Shown here: positions 27,826 through 35,677 of the stretch, piece after piece | Layout of the letters: the number at the start of each line of letters is the position of its first letter | Position numbering within the stretch: the first letter of the stretch is position 1 | DNA from: an uncultured Methylococcaceae bacterium | GTDB taxonomy: Bacteria; Pseudomonadota; Gammaproteobacteria; Methylococcales; Methylomonadaceae | NCBI GenBank assembly: GCA_913056195.1 | Contig: CAJXMF010000029.1 | Location: 1-37,283, forward strand | Length of the DNA: 37,283 nt | Direction: 5' to 3' | Position numbers and translations under genes: made by a program | Notes under the pieces: generated by a model | The model's input: the letters and a program-made list of their open reading frames with translations, nothing else | What the model was told of the DNA's origin: nothing | Databases searched by the model: none

Positions 27826-28590
27826 TTATACCGGAACCATAACCGATTTAGCCAGTAATTGCTCGAATACGGGCAATCCATGCGTTATGAGGCGTTCAGG
27901 ATTTTCGGGCGACAGCGTTTCAGCGATACGGTTGATATAACTGCTTACCGTGTTTCCGGGGTTTTGCTCAATCGCCTGTAATAATTGAAAGGTTAAGGCG
28001 TTGATTTCAATAAAATGAACGTCATCCTGCACATCCCGATAAACCAGCAGAAAAGTCGGTTGCTCTGGCGGCGTTAGCGGTATAAATTGCGGCGATATTT
28101 TATGTACAGGGTATTGATACGCCAGTGGCCAGGCCAAAGGCGACAGTCGAACCGCTAAATCCGCTATTGTTTCAGCCTCCACTGTCCTATGGGTCGGTAA
28201 TGCCTCCTGTGCGATCGACAGCCGCATTTCAACCCATTCATAATGCGCTAACTCCACCATAAACGGAAAATCCTCGGCATCGTTGCGCTCATGTTGCAAA
28301 TAATCGATAAATTCTTCGGCTATTTCTGAGAAATAGGGTGTCGTACAGGTGTGGCGAGCAAAAAAATCCTGTGCTAAAGCCAGCCATTGTTGATCGGATA
28401 ACAGCGTGCGCATCACCGGGAAGTTAGAACTTAAGAAACTTTCAATATTATTGAAAAACAGCTCCCGATAGGCCGCCATGCGTTCTGGCTTAACATCAGC
28501 CGGTTGCGGATTATTGAACGGGTCGCGAATATAGGCCGCAAAACCCGCCTGAACGCGCTGAAAATTTTTCTCAGGCTGTTTGCTTTTCAT
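27826..28590 (-). CDS. bufC: BufC/HvfC-like DUF2063 partner of a DUF692 enzyme
   Basis: The protein is 254 aa. The N-terminal DUF2063 domain shows FQRVQAGFAAYIRDPFNNP, ERMAAYRELFFNNIESFL and FPVMRTLLSDQQWLALAQDF. The C-terminal part (about residues 150-250) likely carries the precursor-recognition fold described for such partners. DUF2063 proteins deliver the leader of the precursor peptide to the DUF692 enzyme. It overlaps bufB by 20 bp, which implies coupled synthesis. No DoxX-like bufD gene follows. Confidence 0.87.
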   Translation of the reverse strand: MKSKQPEKNFQRVQAGFAAYIRDPFNNPQPADVKPERMAAYRELFFNNIESFLSSNFPVMRTLLSDQQWLALAQDFFARHTCTTPYFSEIAEEFIDYLQHERNDAEDFPFMVELAHYEWVEMRLSIAQEALPTHRTVEAETIADLAVRLSPLAWPLAYQYPVHKISPQFIPLTPPEQPTFLLVYRDVQDDVHFIEINALTFQLLQAIEQNPGNTVSSYINRIAETLSPENPERLITHGLPVFEQLLAKSVMVPV

Positions 28591-29422
28591 GCTGCACTAC
28601 CCAGGCCTGTTGAATATGGCGAATGGTTTCTACCTCAGCGACCAAATCAGCCAATGGCGGCAAATTAAAATCACGCTCCAGCAGTGTTGGAAACACCCCA
28701 TACCATTCGTAGGCTTTGGCGAGTAATTTCCATACCGGATCGATAACATCGGCGCCATGGGTGTCAATCAAAAAATCATCCGCTTCAACATAGTGTCCGG
28801 CAATATGTGCGTAGGCGACACGATCGGCGGGAATGGCTTTTAAAAAGGCTTCGGCATCGTAGTTGTGATTAACACTGTTGACATAAATATTATTGATATC
28901 AATCAATACATCACAATCGGCTTCGTCGATAACAGCATTAAAAAAATCAATTTCCGCCATTTCCTGGCCAGGTGCCGCATAGTAAGACACATTCTCAATC
29001 GCAATTTTTTGCTCCAGAATATCCTGTACCCGACGAATGCGCGCAGCGACATGATGAATGGCGTCTTCGGTAAACGGAACAGGCATCAAGTCATATAAAT
29101 GCCCCTCATGACTGCAATAGCTCAAATGTTCGCTGTAAAACCTGATTTGATGCTGTTGCATAAACTGCTTGACCGCTTTAACAAAATCTTCGTCCAACGG
29201 GTCACTGCTGCCGATCGATAAAGACAGCCCATGACACACAAAATCAAATTTTTCGGTCATGGCGCGAAACTGCTTGCCCAGTTTCCCACCGAGGGTCATC
29301 CAGTTTTCAGGCGCGACTTCATAAAAACAAACGTTTTCAGGCGGCTGTTCCAGGCATTCAGTTAAAAAGGAACGGCGCAAACCGAGGCCCGCACCCTGTA
29401 CTTTATTCCGGCAGGTTTCCAT
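28571..29422 (-). CDS. bufB: BufB/HvfB-like DUF692 multinuclear iron oxidase
   Basis: The protein is 283 aa, a TIM-barrel MNIO enzyme that modifies cysteines in a RiPP precursor. The metal-ligand motifs are present in order: VCHGLSLSIGS, YSEHLSY, IAIENVSYY, DVLIDINNIYVNSVNH, YAHIAGHYVEADDFLIDTHG and LLERDFNLPP. Related enzymes (MbnB, TglH, HvfB) need two or three irons and oxygen; from memory, bufferin enzymes turn EGKCG cysteines into thiooxazole or related groups. The substrate here should be the Cys-rich protein encoded 96 bp upstream. Confidence 0.93.
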   Translation of the reverse strand: METCRNKVQGAGLGLRRSFLTECLEQPPENVCFYEVAPENWMTLGGKLGKQFRAMTEKFDFVCHGLSLSIGSSDPLDEDFVKAVKQFMQQHQIRFYSEHLSYCSHEGHLYDLMPVPFTEDAIHHVAARIRRVQDILEQKIAIENVSYYAAPGQEMAEIDFFNAVIDEADCDVLIDINNIYVNSVNHNYDAEAFLKAIPADRVAYAHIAGHYVEADDFLIDTHGADVIDPVWKLLAKAYEWYGVFPTLLERDFNLPPLADLVAEVETIRHIQQAWVVQHEKQTA

Positions 29423-29460
29423 AACAGCACCTAAGTCACGTTCATAGATTGGATTAAAAT

Positions 29461-29489
29461 GAAAAACCCGGGGACACGAACGCCCCGGG
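29461..29489 (-). terminator. Intercistronic rho-independent terminator between bufA and bufB
   Basis: In the minus-strand reading, CCCGGGG (29489-29483) and CCCCGGG (29473-29467) pair around a 9-nt loop, followed by TTTTTC. It lies in the 96-bp gap after the precursor gene. A leaky stop here would give more precursor mRNA than enzyme mRNA. Confidence 0.8.
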
Positions 29490-29518
29490 ATTCACCCTGA
29501 AAATCGAGGAAGAGCAGA

Positions 29519-30334
29519 TTATTTACCGGCGGCCGTATCGGGATCAACTTTAGCTCCACAGCTCATTTCGCCACCTTTCATGTTCATGCCGCCCATGCCT
29601 TTCCCTTGCATACCACCCATCCCTTTCATGTTACCCATTTTTTTCATCATGGCGCCGCAGCTCATTTCACCGCTTTTCATTTTCTCCATCATGGCACCGC
29701 AGCTCATTTCGCCACCCTTCATGCCAGACATACCTTTCATACGACCCATGCCTTTTCCCTGCATGTCGCCCATTCCATTCATGCCTTTCCCTTTCATCAT
29801 GGCACCGCAGCTCATTTCACCGTCCTTCATGCCAGACATACCCTTCATATCACCCATGCCTTTTCCCTGCATGCCGCTCATTCCATTCATGTTTTTCCCT
29901 TGCATGCCGCAAGCACCTTCTTTGCCTTTCATCATGGCGCCGCAACTATTTTCCATGCCTTTTTTCATTTTGCCATTTTCCATCATGGCGCCGCATTTGC
30001 CTTCGCCACATGACGCTTCCTGAGTTTTTGGCTTGTATTTTTTAACCGTGTAGTTATGCTGTCCACCGGTTTTGCTTAAATTCCCGGCGCATTTACCTTC
30101 ACCACATTTCGCCTCGCCACATTTTCCTTCACCACAAGCCCCTTCGACTTTTTTAGTCATGTTGGCGCCACATTTCATTTCTGTGGCATTATCAGACTGA
30201 GCGACCTGCATATAGCCTTCAGATAATTCATTCATGGCGAATGGGTTAGTTTCGGCAATGGCGGTTGCCGAAAAGCTGGAAACAACAGTGGCGCCTATAG
30301 CCGTGGCTAAGGGTTTTTTATGTAATTTTTTCAT
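29519..30334 (-). CDS. bufA: Bufferin/HvfA-type RiPP precursor with expanded Cys/Met repeats
   Basis: The protein is 271 aa, much longer than the ~100-130 aa I would expect of this group. GAGGATA precedes the ATG. The leader (MKKLHKKPLATAIGATVVSS, cut after ATAIA) is the Sec-type leader typical of bufferins, followed by NPFAMNELSEGYMQVAQ. Region 1 (about residues 53-83) holds the canonical CGEGKCGE-type motifs; a second CGEGKCGAMM block is near residue 108. Region 2 (about 128-260) is a Met-Gly-Lys repeat array with modules ending in GEMSCGAMM. I count 13 Cys, 12 of them followed by Gly, and about 44 Met; none of the Cys is in the leader. It should be exported and bind copper after DUF692 modification. 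Confidence 0.9.
   Translation of the reverse strand: MKKLHKKPLATAIGATVVSSFSATAIAETNPFAMNELSEGYMQVAQSDNATEMKCGANMTKKVEGACGEGKCGEAKCGEGKCAGNLSKTGGQHNYTVKKYKPKTQEASCGEGKCGAMMENGKMKKGMENSCGAMMKGKEGACGMQGKNMNGMSGMQGKGMGDMKGMSGMKDGEMSCGAMMKGKGMNGMGDMQGKGMGRMKGMSGMKGGEMSCGAMMEKMKSGEMSCGAMMKKMGNMKGMGGMQGKGMGGMNMKGGEMSCGAKVDPDTAAGK
29560..29920 (-). repeat. Imperfect 108-bp (36-codon) repeats inside bufA
   Basis: The block starting CAGCTCATTTC on the plus strand recurs at 29700 and 29808, exactly 108 bp apart, with high identity across the unit. Shorter partial copies lie on both sides (near 29560 and 29658). Each full unit encodes one GEMSCGAM motif plus a run of GM, GKGM and DM dipeptides. In-phase unit duplication is the likely way the protein grew. 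Confidence 0.85.
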
Positions 30335-30352
30335 GGGTTATCCTCGTGTGTG

Positions 30353-30802
30353 TTATTGAGTAGATTCTGTGTCAGATTGTGTGTTTTTAGGATTTGATGT
30401 TTCGGCTGCCGTTTGTTCAGGTTTTATTTTTAACAGCCAGCCGCCTTGACCAAGACACCCGCCCTTTTTAGAACGTGCAAATAAATTGATACGCGCGTAG
30501 GTATTTTGTAGATTGTCCGGCAAGTTTCCTTTAGCAACAAAAAAAACGTTTTTATTGATAATGGTTAATTTCAGCGGAATTTTTCTGGCTTCGGCCTTGA
30601 TCGTATCTGGGTCTGCCCAGTTTGAGACATGGAACGAAATCTCGCTGCCCGGTTCGACTTCAGACAAGTGTTCAGGAACAAAGGTCCTGAATTCGGGTTC
30701 TTTACAAACTGTATCTTCTTCGGAACGGACATCGTATGAAAAAGCCTGATGAGAAAAAGACACGAGGCAAAGAACTGTGATTAAGCTTTTTGTTATCGTC
30801 AT
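30353..30802 (-). CDS. Secreted protein of unknown function, first gene of the bufferin operon
   Basis: The protein is 149 aa. It has a Sec signal peptide (cut after QAFS), a compact domain (about residues 30-128) that looks beta-rich, with two Cys (EDTVCKEPEF and KKGGCLGQGGW), and a disordered Ser/Thr/Glu-rich tail. AGAGGG precedes the ATG. It ends 18 bp before the bufA ATG, so the two are on one message. It does not look like DoxX or another known buf accessory. Possible roles are a copper ligand, a chaperone or a carrier for the modified peptide; these are guesses. Confidence 0.7.
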   Translation of the reverse strand: MTITKSLITVLCLVSFSHQAFSYDVRSEEDTVCKEPEFRTFVPEHLSEVEPGSEISFHVSNWADPDTIKAEARKIPLKLTIINKNVFFVAKGNLPDNLQNTYARINLFARSKKGGCLGQGGWLLKIKPEQTAAETSNPKNTQSDTESTQ

Positions 30803-30890
30803 TATTAGCCCTCTTTAATACATGTAGCATATCAGACTTTAATGACTTTTAGCGTGTATTTCAACCGGTTTATTGCCGCCGGTGCGCTTG

Positions 30891-31192
30891 TTATGCCTTA
30901 AAAAGTTGAGAAGGTACATCCATACGTTTGTGAAGTACGCGGATAATATCAATGCGTTGATGCCCCGATATTTTGTAAAAAATGACGTGGCTGCCTACAG
31001 GAAAACTCTGTAACCCGTTCGGATATGATCACAAGCTTTTCCCAGTTCGTTATTATCAGCTAATTGATGAAATGCCCGGTCAAATTCAGTCAGGTACTTG
31101 TTTCGCTGCTCTTGTCCCCTGGTTTTCTCAGTGAATTTCGCAATATATTTCAAATCGTTTTTGGCGGCGACTTTTATTCTGAAATGAGGCAT
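30891..31192 (-). pseudogene. Frameshifted ParE-family toxin
   Basis: From the ATG at 31192 the frame reads a ParE N-terminus (MPHFRIKVAAKNDLKYIAKF, then QRNKYLTEFDRAFHQLADN) and ends early after IRTGYRVFL. The missing C-terminus continues in another frame: PVGSHVIFYKISGHQRIDII, then RVLHKRMDV to a stop at 30891. Loss of one base near 31001-31010 explains it; restoring it gives the usual GYRSFPVGSHVIFY motif. The toxin is therefore probably inactive, unless a programmed shift or a sequencing error is involved. Confidence 0.82.
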
Positions 31193-31431
31193 CAATTCGC
31201 TTCTTTATCCAGTTCTTCAATCAAACCACTGAGTGAATAGTCAACGAAATCGCTTGCCTCACCCTCTTCAAGCATTTTCTTGAGAGTGGACAGTTTTGTT
31301 TCCTCTTCTTCCAGCAAGCGCAGTCCAGCCCGTACCATTTCGCTAGTCGATGCGTACCGACCAATTTTAAGCTGCTCAGTCACAAAAGTATCAAAGTGGT
31401 CTCCAAGGTTAATGCTTGTATTTTTACTCAT
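31192..31431 (-). CDS. parD: ParD-family antitoxin
   Basis: The protein is 79 aa from the ATG at 31431, which has a strong GGAGG 8 bp before it. A longer in-frame start at 31572 is not typical. The ribbon-helix-helix part reads NTSINLGDHFDTFVTEQLKI, then GRYASTSEMVRAGLRLLEEE, and a C-terminal toxin-binding helix follows. Its stop shares one base with the ATG of the broken parE (TGATG). It may persist as an orphan antitoxin or as a regulator. Confidence 0.9.
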   Translation of the reverse strand: MSKNTSINLGDHFDTFVTEQLKIGRYASTSEMVRAGLRLLEEEETKLSTLKKMLEEGEASDFVDYSLSGLIEELDKEAN

Positions 31432-31610
31432 TAGGATACCTCCGTAATTACCGATAATTGGTACTATAGTTGGGCACAACAATCGCGTCAACGCAGACCG
31501 CCGGTTACGTAGACCATTATGTATTGATGAATATAGCATCAACGCTTCGCGTTGTTTGCTTTGTCGTAGCACAGTCGAAGTTATAACGAAAGTTGAAAAA
31601 CGTGTAAATA

Positions 31611-31628
31611 TGTAGCCAATAAGCTACA
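31611..31628. promoter_or_regulatory. Candidate operator of the HI1419/HI1420-like module
   Basis: TGTAGC and GCTACA with a 6-bp spacer form an inverted repeat 9 bp before the toxin ATG, where an autoregulatory antitoxin would bind. The 205-bp gap 31432-31636 otherwise shows only the parD leader region and a small hairpin (near 31545). Confidence 0.45.
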
Positions 31629-31636
31629 ATTGAATC

Positions 31637-31939
31637 ATGTATCAAATTTTGATGACGCCCGTTTTTAAACGGTGGCTCAAAAAGCTTAAAAATCCCCAGG
31701 CACGAAAGGCTGTGGCACTTCGTCTGGCTCGCGTCGAAGCGGGAAATTTGGGCGATGCCAAGTCATTGGGGCAAGGCTTGTATGAATTAAGACTGTTTAT
31801 TGGCGCCGGGTATCGCCTTTATTTCACAATGCAAGACGAGCGCTTGATTATATTATTATGCGCGGGTGATAAATCTTCACAAAGTAAGGATATTGCTAGC
31901 GCACGAATGTTAAAAATGGAGATAGATCATGAAACTTGA
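31637..31939 (+). CDS. RelE-type addiction-module killer protein (HI1419/TIGR02683-like)
   Basis: The protein is 100 aa. It begins YQILMTPVFKRWLKKLKNPQ, then ALRLARVEAGNLGDAKSLGQ and GLYELRLFIGAGYRLYFTMQ, ending in the LLCAGDKSSQSKDIASAR motif. This is the full pattern of the family. It is toxin-first, overlapping the antidote gene by 11 bp, and divergent from parDE. Confidence 0.92.
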   Translation: MYQILMTPVFKRWLKKLKNPQARKAVALRLARVEAGNLGDAKSLGQGLYELRLFIGAGYRLYFTMQDERLIILLCAGDKSSQSKDIASARMLKMEIDHET

Positions 31940-32207
31940 AACCTATAATCCTTTAGATGATTTGCTGCAATCGCCTCAGGACGTGGCCGAATATCTTCAA
32001 GCGGCCTATCAGGATGATGATCCAAAAGTTTTCGTCGTTGCCTTGGGGCATGTGGTCAGAAAACATGGTGTGAGCGAAGTCGCGCGACGAGCGCAACTCA
32101 ATCGGGAGAGCCTGTATAAACTTTTCAACGGTAAGGCTCAACCCCGATGGGATACCATACAGAAACTTTTAAAAGCATTAAACATTCGCATCAAGATAGC
32201 GGCTTAA
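31929..32207 (+). CDS. Addiction-module antidote, HTH protein (HI1420/TIGR02684-like)
   Basis: The protein is 92 aa with the family start LETYNPLDDLLQSPQDVAEY, then LQAAYQDDDPKVFVVALGHV and a helix-turn-helix (GVSEVARRAQLNRESLYKLF) before NGKAQPRWDTIQKLLKALNI. It is complete, so this module appears functional. It is convergent with the next gene and overlaps its end by 4 bp. Confidence 0.92.
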   Translation: MKLETYNPLDDLLQSPQDVAEYLQAAYQDDDPKVFVVALGHVVRKHGVSEVARRAQLNRESLYKLFNGKAQPRWDTIQKLLKALNIRIKIAA

Positions 32208-33187
32208 TCATCGTCAGGAATTTGTGATCGGAATTCGTATGAAAGCAGGATCTGCCCGCCGCGGACAACAACTTCATCGCCCGGCTTGATGTTATCGAAA
32301 ACAAGATAGCCTTTTTTGACGGCGGTGTAATGGTCAATGTTTTGATGTCGAAAATGTTCCGGGTCCACCTTGATGTACACAAAAGCCTGCCCCAGGTGCC
32401 ATAACATGGCAGAAGCCGGAATGAACAAACCGTGTTGCGCAGGGCCTGCCAAAGGCAATTGCACATTGAAATGTTGTTTATTATGTAAATGTTCATCATG
32501 TGTGATGAATAAAATTTGAGAGGTTTGGCGGACGACATCAAATACGTCAATATTCGGCAGCGGCTGAACCGTTATGGTCTGTTGCACACCTGAAATGTTG
32601 ATGTCCAAGGTGTTAACAGCACTCATCACCGCCTGATGTGGTCTTGGAATGGCGATGATTTTGCTGTTTCCAGTGACGAGATCAACAACCTGGCCATGTT
32701 GTTGACAGAAGATATCGGCTAATTGCCGCCACTGTAAACGGGTTTTGCGTATCAGGATGTGGTATCGCAGGGTTGCCGTGTTCAGCGCGGCCTGGTCGGC
32801 GAACCATTGCCGTTTTTGCTGCTCTAATGCACGCAAAGAGGTCGCCTTGTTGCGATACATGGTTTGCACCCGGGCCAGTGCCGCCTGACTGATATTAAAT
32901 TGCGCCTGCGCCTGCACCATCATTTGTTTGTTTGCCAGACATTGGCCCCTGAATGACAGCAATGCCGTCAAATCCAGCACGGATCCATAATGCGACAACC
33001 TGGCCTTAAGCTGAAGGCGCTGCGCCGGTTGCGTTTCAATCGGCATAGTGTGCTGTACGGAAAGCGGTAGAGTAAGCAGGCCACTGATGGGGTCATCATC
33101 ATTGTCGTCGTCATCAGCACCAGCAACAGGAATCCCGCTGAGCAGGGCACACACAAAAAAGCAAAGCAGATAGTGAACAGGTATCAT
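32204..33187 (-). CDS. Periplasmic adaptor-like protein linked to YbbAP-type ABC genes
   Basis: The protein is 327 aa from the ATG at 33187 (a TTG at 33190 is in frame). A signal peptide ends near PVAGA and is followed by an acidic run (DDDDNDDD). The middle (about residues 85-165) is helical, with many Gln, and could form the hairpin of an RND/ABC adaptor; the C-terminal third has beta strands ending in GYLVFDNIKPGDEVVVRGGQ, a motif seen in membrane-fusion proteins. The lipoyl halves are not clear. It lies 9 bp after ybbP in the same operon, a position typical of a partner adaptor. Confidence 0.6.
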   Translation of the reverse strand: MIPVHYLLCFFVCALLSGIPVAGADDDDNDDDPISGLLTLPLSVQHTMPIETQPAQRLQLKARLSHYGSVLDLTALLSFRGQCLANKQMMVQAQAQFNISQAALARVQTMYRNKATSLRALEQQKRQWFADQAALNTATLRYHILIRKTRLQWRQLADIFCQQHGQVVDLVTGNSKIIAIPRPHQAVMSAVNTLDINISGVQQTITVQPLPNIDVFDVVRQTSQILFITHDEHLHNKQHFNVQLPLAGPAQHGLFIPASAMLWHLGQAFVYIKVDPEHFRHQNIDHYTAVKKGYLVFDNIKPGDEVVVRGGQILLSYEFRSQIPDDD

Positions 33188-33196
33188 CAATAAGGC

Positions 33197-35677
33197 TTAA
33201 TTTCTGAGAAGGGTTAACGGCGGCTGGGTGACGACTTTTCTGACGGCGATAAACCCCAGCACAGCGATCAACAGACTGCCACCTGCGACCGTCATGAAGG
33301 CCTGGGCGAGGTGCCAATGAAACGCAAGATGCAACACCTTGTGATATAAGGCAAATAATATCAGTTCAGACAAGATGACCGCCGACAGGGTTGAAAACAG
33401 CCCCAGCAACAAAAATTCAAAAAATTGCGCACGCCGAAGCAGTGCCCGGCTGGCCCCTAAGGTACGGATCAGCGCGCCTTCGTACAGGCGTTGATCCAGA
33501 CTGGCGTAAACGGCCGCTAATAATACGGTAAATCCAGCCAGCATGGCAAAATACAGTAAGAAATTGATCGCCGCTGTCAATTGCCTGAGGATGTTTTTAA
33601 ATTGTGCCAGCAGTTGGTCAACCTCCAAAATCGTCGTCGCTGGAAATTGTTTCAGCACGGTATTTAAAACAGCTTTCCGGTTTGCCGGCAGATAAAAGCT
33701 GGTGATATAGGTGTGCGCATAATTTTTGAGCGAACCCGGCGAAAAAATAAAATAAAAATTGGGCTTCATGGTATCCCAACGGACTTTTCGCAGGCTGGTG
33801 ACCACCGCTTCCTGTTGTTGGCTGCCGATGCTGAAGGTTAGTTTGTCATGCAGTTTCAGTTTTAAATTTTCAGCCAGTCTGGATTCAACCGAGACCCGGT
33901 TTAAAGCCGCCGGTTCAGACCACCATTGACCGGCCACGATGCGGTTATCAGCCGGCAGTTGTTGATGCCAGGTCAGGCTTAAATCGCGATGTGTGGCGCG
34001 CTCACCCTGGGAGTCTTTGGAAACAATCTGATTGACCGGAATACCGTTGATTTTGATCAGGCGACCGCGAACCACAGGATAAAAGCCACTGACCTGAATA
34101 TTTTCCTGCTTAAACAAATCGACCAAGGCGGCTTTTTGCTGAGGAAAAATATTCAAGGCAAAATGATTGGGCGCTTGTGCCGGCAGTTGTTTATGCCAGT
34201 CGTCCAGCACATCGTTACGCACGTTCAGGCTGATCAGAATAGCGACCAGGGTCAGGCTGAACGCCAGAATTTGTGGCACGCTGTTTTGTCCGGGATGATT
34301 CAGATGGCGCAGGCCGATTTTTAAGGGCAAGGGCAAAACCGGCAGCAAACGACGACTGGCGACCAGAACGCCGTGCATCAGCAGACTCAACGCCGATAGA
34401 AACAGCAGACTGCCGCCGAGCAAGATGGCGCTCATTTTGATATCATCGGTATAGCGCACAATCAGCACCGCCAACACACTCAAGGCCAGGCCATAAACCA
34501 GCCGGGCGCTGACTGGCAAGGGTGTTAAATCCTGCCGCAACACGCGCAACGGCGAGACCTGTTTGAGCCGCAGCAACGGCGGCAGCGAAAAGCCGAACAA
34601 TATCGCCAGCCCGGTTAAAACACCAAACAACATCGACAACAAGCCCGGACGGGCGACGGTAGCGGGTAATAAATCTCTGAGCAGGTGAAACAGGCCTTCT
34701 TGTCCCAGCCAGCCTGACAGGCCGCCAAGCACGCTGACGACCAGTCCCAGCAGGAAAAATTGCAGCAAAAACAGCCTCAATACTTCGGCTTGCTTAAGCC
34801 CCAGACAGCGCAGCATGGCGGTGGTATTGAAATGACGTTCGCTATAACGCCGACTGGCCATGGCAATCGCCACACCGGCAATCAATACCACGACAATACT
34901 GGATAAGCCCAGATAGCGTTGCGCGCGTTGCAATGCAGCACCAAGCCGTGGCCGATCCTGATAAATATCCATAATGCGCTGCGAGGCATTAAGATGCGGC
35001 TTGACCTGGCGGCTGAAGGCACCGATAGCCTCGGCAGAACCTGCAAACTGGAAGAAATAATGGACATGACTGCCGGGCTGAATGACCTGGGTAGCGCCCA
35101 AATCCTGCCAATTCATCATGACTCGGGGTGACAGGCTGTAAAGGTCGCCGCGTTTGTCCGGTTCATAACTGAGAATGTGGCTGATTTTAAGTTTTTTTTC
35201 ACCGACCTGAAGCCAGTCGCCGGTTTGCAATTTTAAGGCCGATAAAATACGCCGTTCAACCCAGACGTGGCCCGGCTTTGGGCCTTGTCTGTGAATACGT
35301 TCACGATAGTGCGCGTCAATTGTTTTCAACACGCCGCGTAAGGGATAATGCGCATTGACCGCTTTGACGCCCGCCAGCAGAATTTCGTCATTTTCCATCA
35401 AAACGGTGGAAAACTCGGCCGTGCGAGATGACTTCAAAGCCAGTTTATTTGCCTGTTGCAGCCACAGATCAGGGACAGGTTCGGGGCTGGTAATCACTAA
35501 ATCGGCGGCCAGAAAGGTTGCCGCCTGTTGGTTCATGGTGCGCTGCAAGCGGTCGGCAAACAGGCTGATGGTCGTGGTACTGCTGATGGCGATGAATAAT
35601 GCCAGCATCAATAAGGTTAACTCTCCGGCGCGAATATCACGCCATAAAAACCGCCAGGCCAGGCTAAAAAACTTCAT
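33197..35677 (-). CDS. ybbP: FtsX-family ABC permease, YbbP-like
   Basis: The protein is 826 aa with ten predicted TM segments: one at the N-terminus (WRDIRAGELTLLMLALFIAI), a periplasmic domain, a set of four near 260-430, further helices near 440-485, then another periplasmic domain and three final TM helices. The FtsX motif RTLGASRALLRRAQFFEFLL is near residue 740 and its first-half counterpart ATTAMLRCLGLKQAEVLRLF near 290. E. coli YbbP (804 aa) has the same build and works with YbbA and TesA. It overlaps ybbA by 4 bp (ATGA). Confidence 0.9.
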   Translation of the reverse strand: MKFFSLAWRFLWRDIRAGELTLLMLALFIAISSTTTISLFADRLQRTMNQQAATFLAADLVITSPEPVPDLWLQQANKLALKSSRTAEFSTVLMENDEILLAGVKAVNAHYPLRGVLKTIDAHYRERIHRQGPKPGHVWVERRILSALKLQTGDWLQVGEKKLKISHILSYEPDKRGDLYSLSPRVMMNWQDLGATQVIQPGSHVHYFFQFAGSAEAIGAFSRQVKPHLNASQRIMDIYQDRPRLGAALQRAQRYLGLSSIVVVLIAGVAIAMASRRYSERHFNTTAMLRCLGLKQAEVLRLFLLQFFLLGLVVSVLGGLSGWLGQEGLFHLLRDLLPATVARPGLLSMLFGVLTGLAILFGFSLPPLLRLKQVSPLRVLRQDLTPLPVSARLVYGLALSVLAVLIVRYTDDIKMSAILLGGSLLFLSALSLLMHGVLVASRRLLPVLPLPLKIGLRHLNHPGQNSVPQILAFSLTLVAILISLNVRNDVLDDWHKQLPAQAPNHFALNIFPQQKAALVDLFKQENIQVSGFYPVVRGRLIKINGIPVNQIVSKDSQGERATHRDLSLTWHQQLPADNRIVAGQWWSEPAALNRVSVESRLAENLKLKLHDKLTFSIGSQQQEAVVTSLRKVRWDTMKPNFYFIFSPGSLKNYAHTYITSFYLPANRKAVLNTVLKQFPATTILEVDQLLAQFKNILRQLTAAINFLLYFAMLAGFTVLLAAVYASLDQRLYEGALIRTLGASRALLRRAQFFEFLLLGLFSTLSAVILSELILFALYHKVLHLAFHWHLAQAFMTVAGGSLLIAVLGFIAVRKVVTQPPLTLLRN

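Noticed and set aside
29560-29920. Regularly spaced repeats that could suggest a CRISPR array
   Set aside because: The period is 108 bp, the 'spacers' are themselves repeated, and the unit is in frame within a gene.
29580-30023. Two long plus-strand open frames across the bufferin gene
   Set aside because: They are antisense to a repetitive Met/Gly/Cys-coding gene, so long open frames arise from the repeat composition. No start signal or family resemblance.
31460-31590. A possible third attC site upstream of parD (GTTGGGC and TTATAAC boxes)
   Set aside because: The boxes exist but the inner arms do not pair as in the two sites near the left end, and no cassette reciprocity is found. The small perfect stem CAACGC/GCGTTG alone is not enough.
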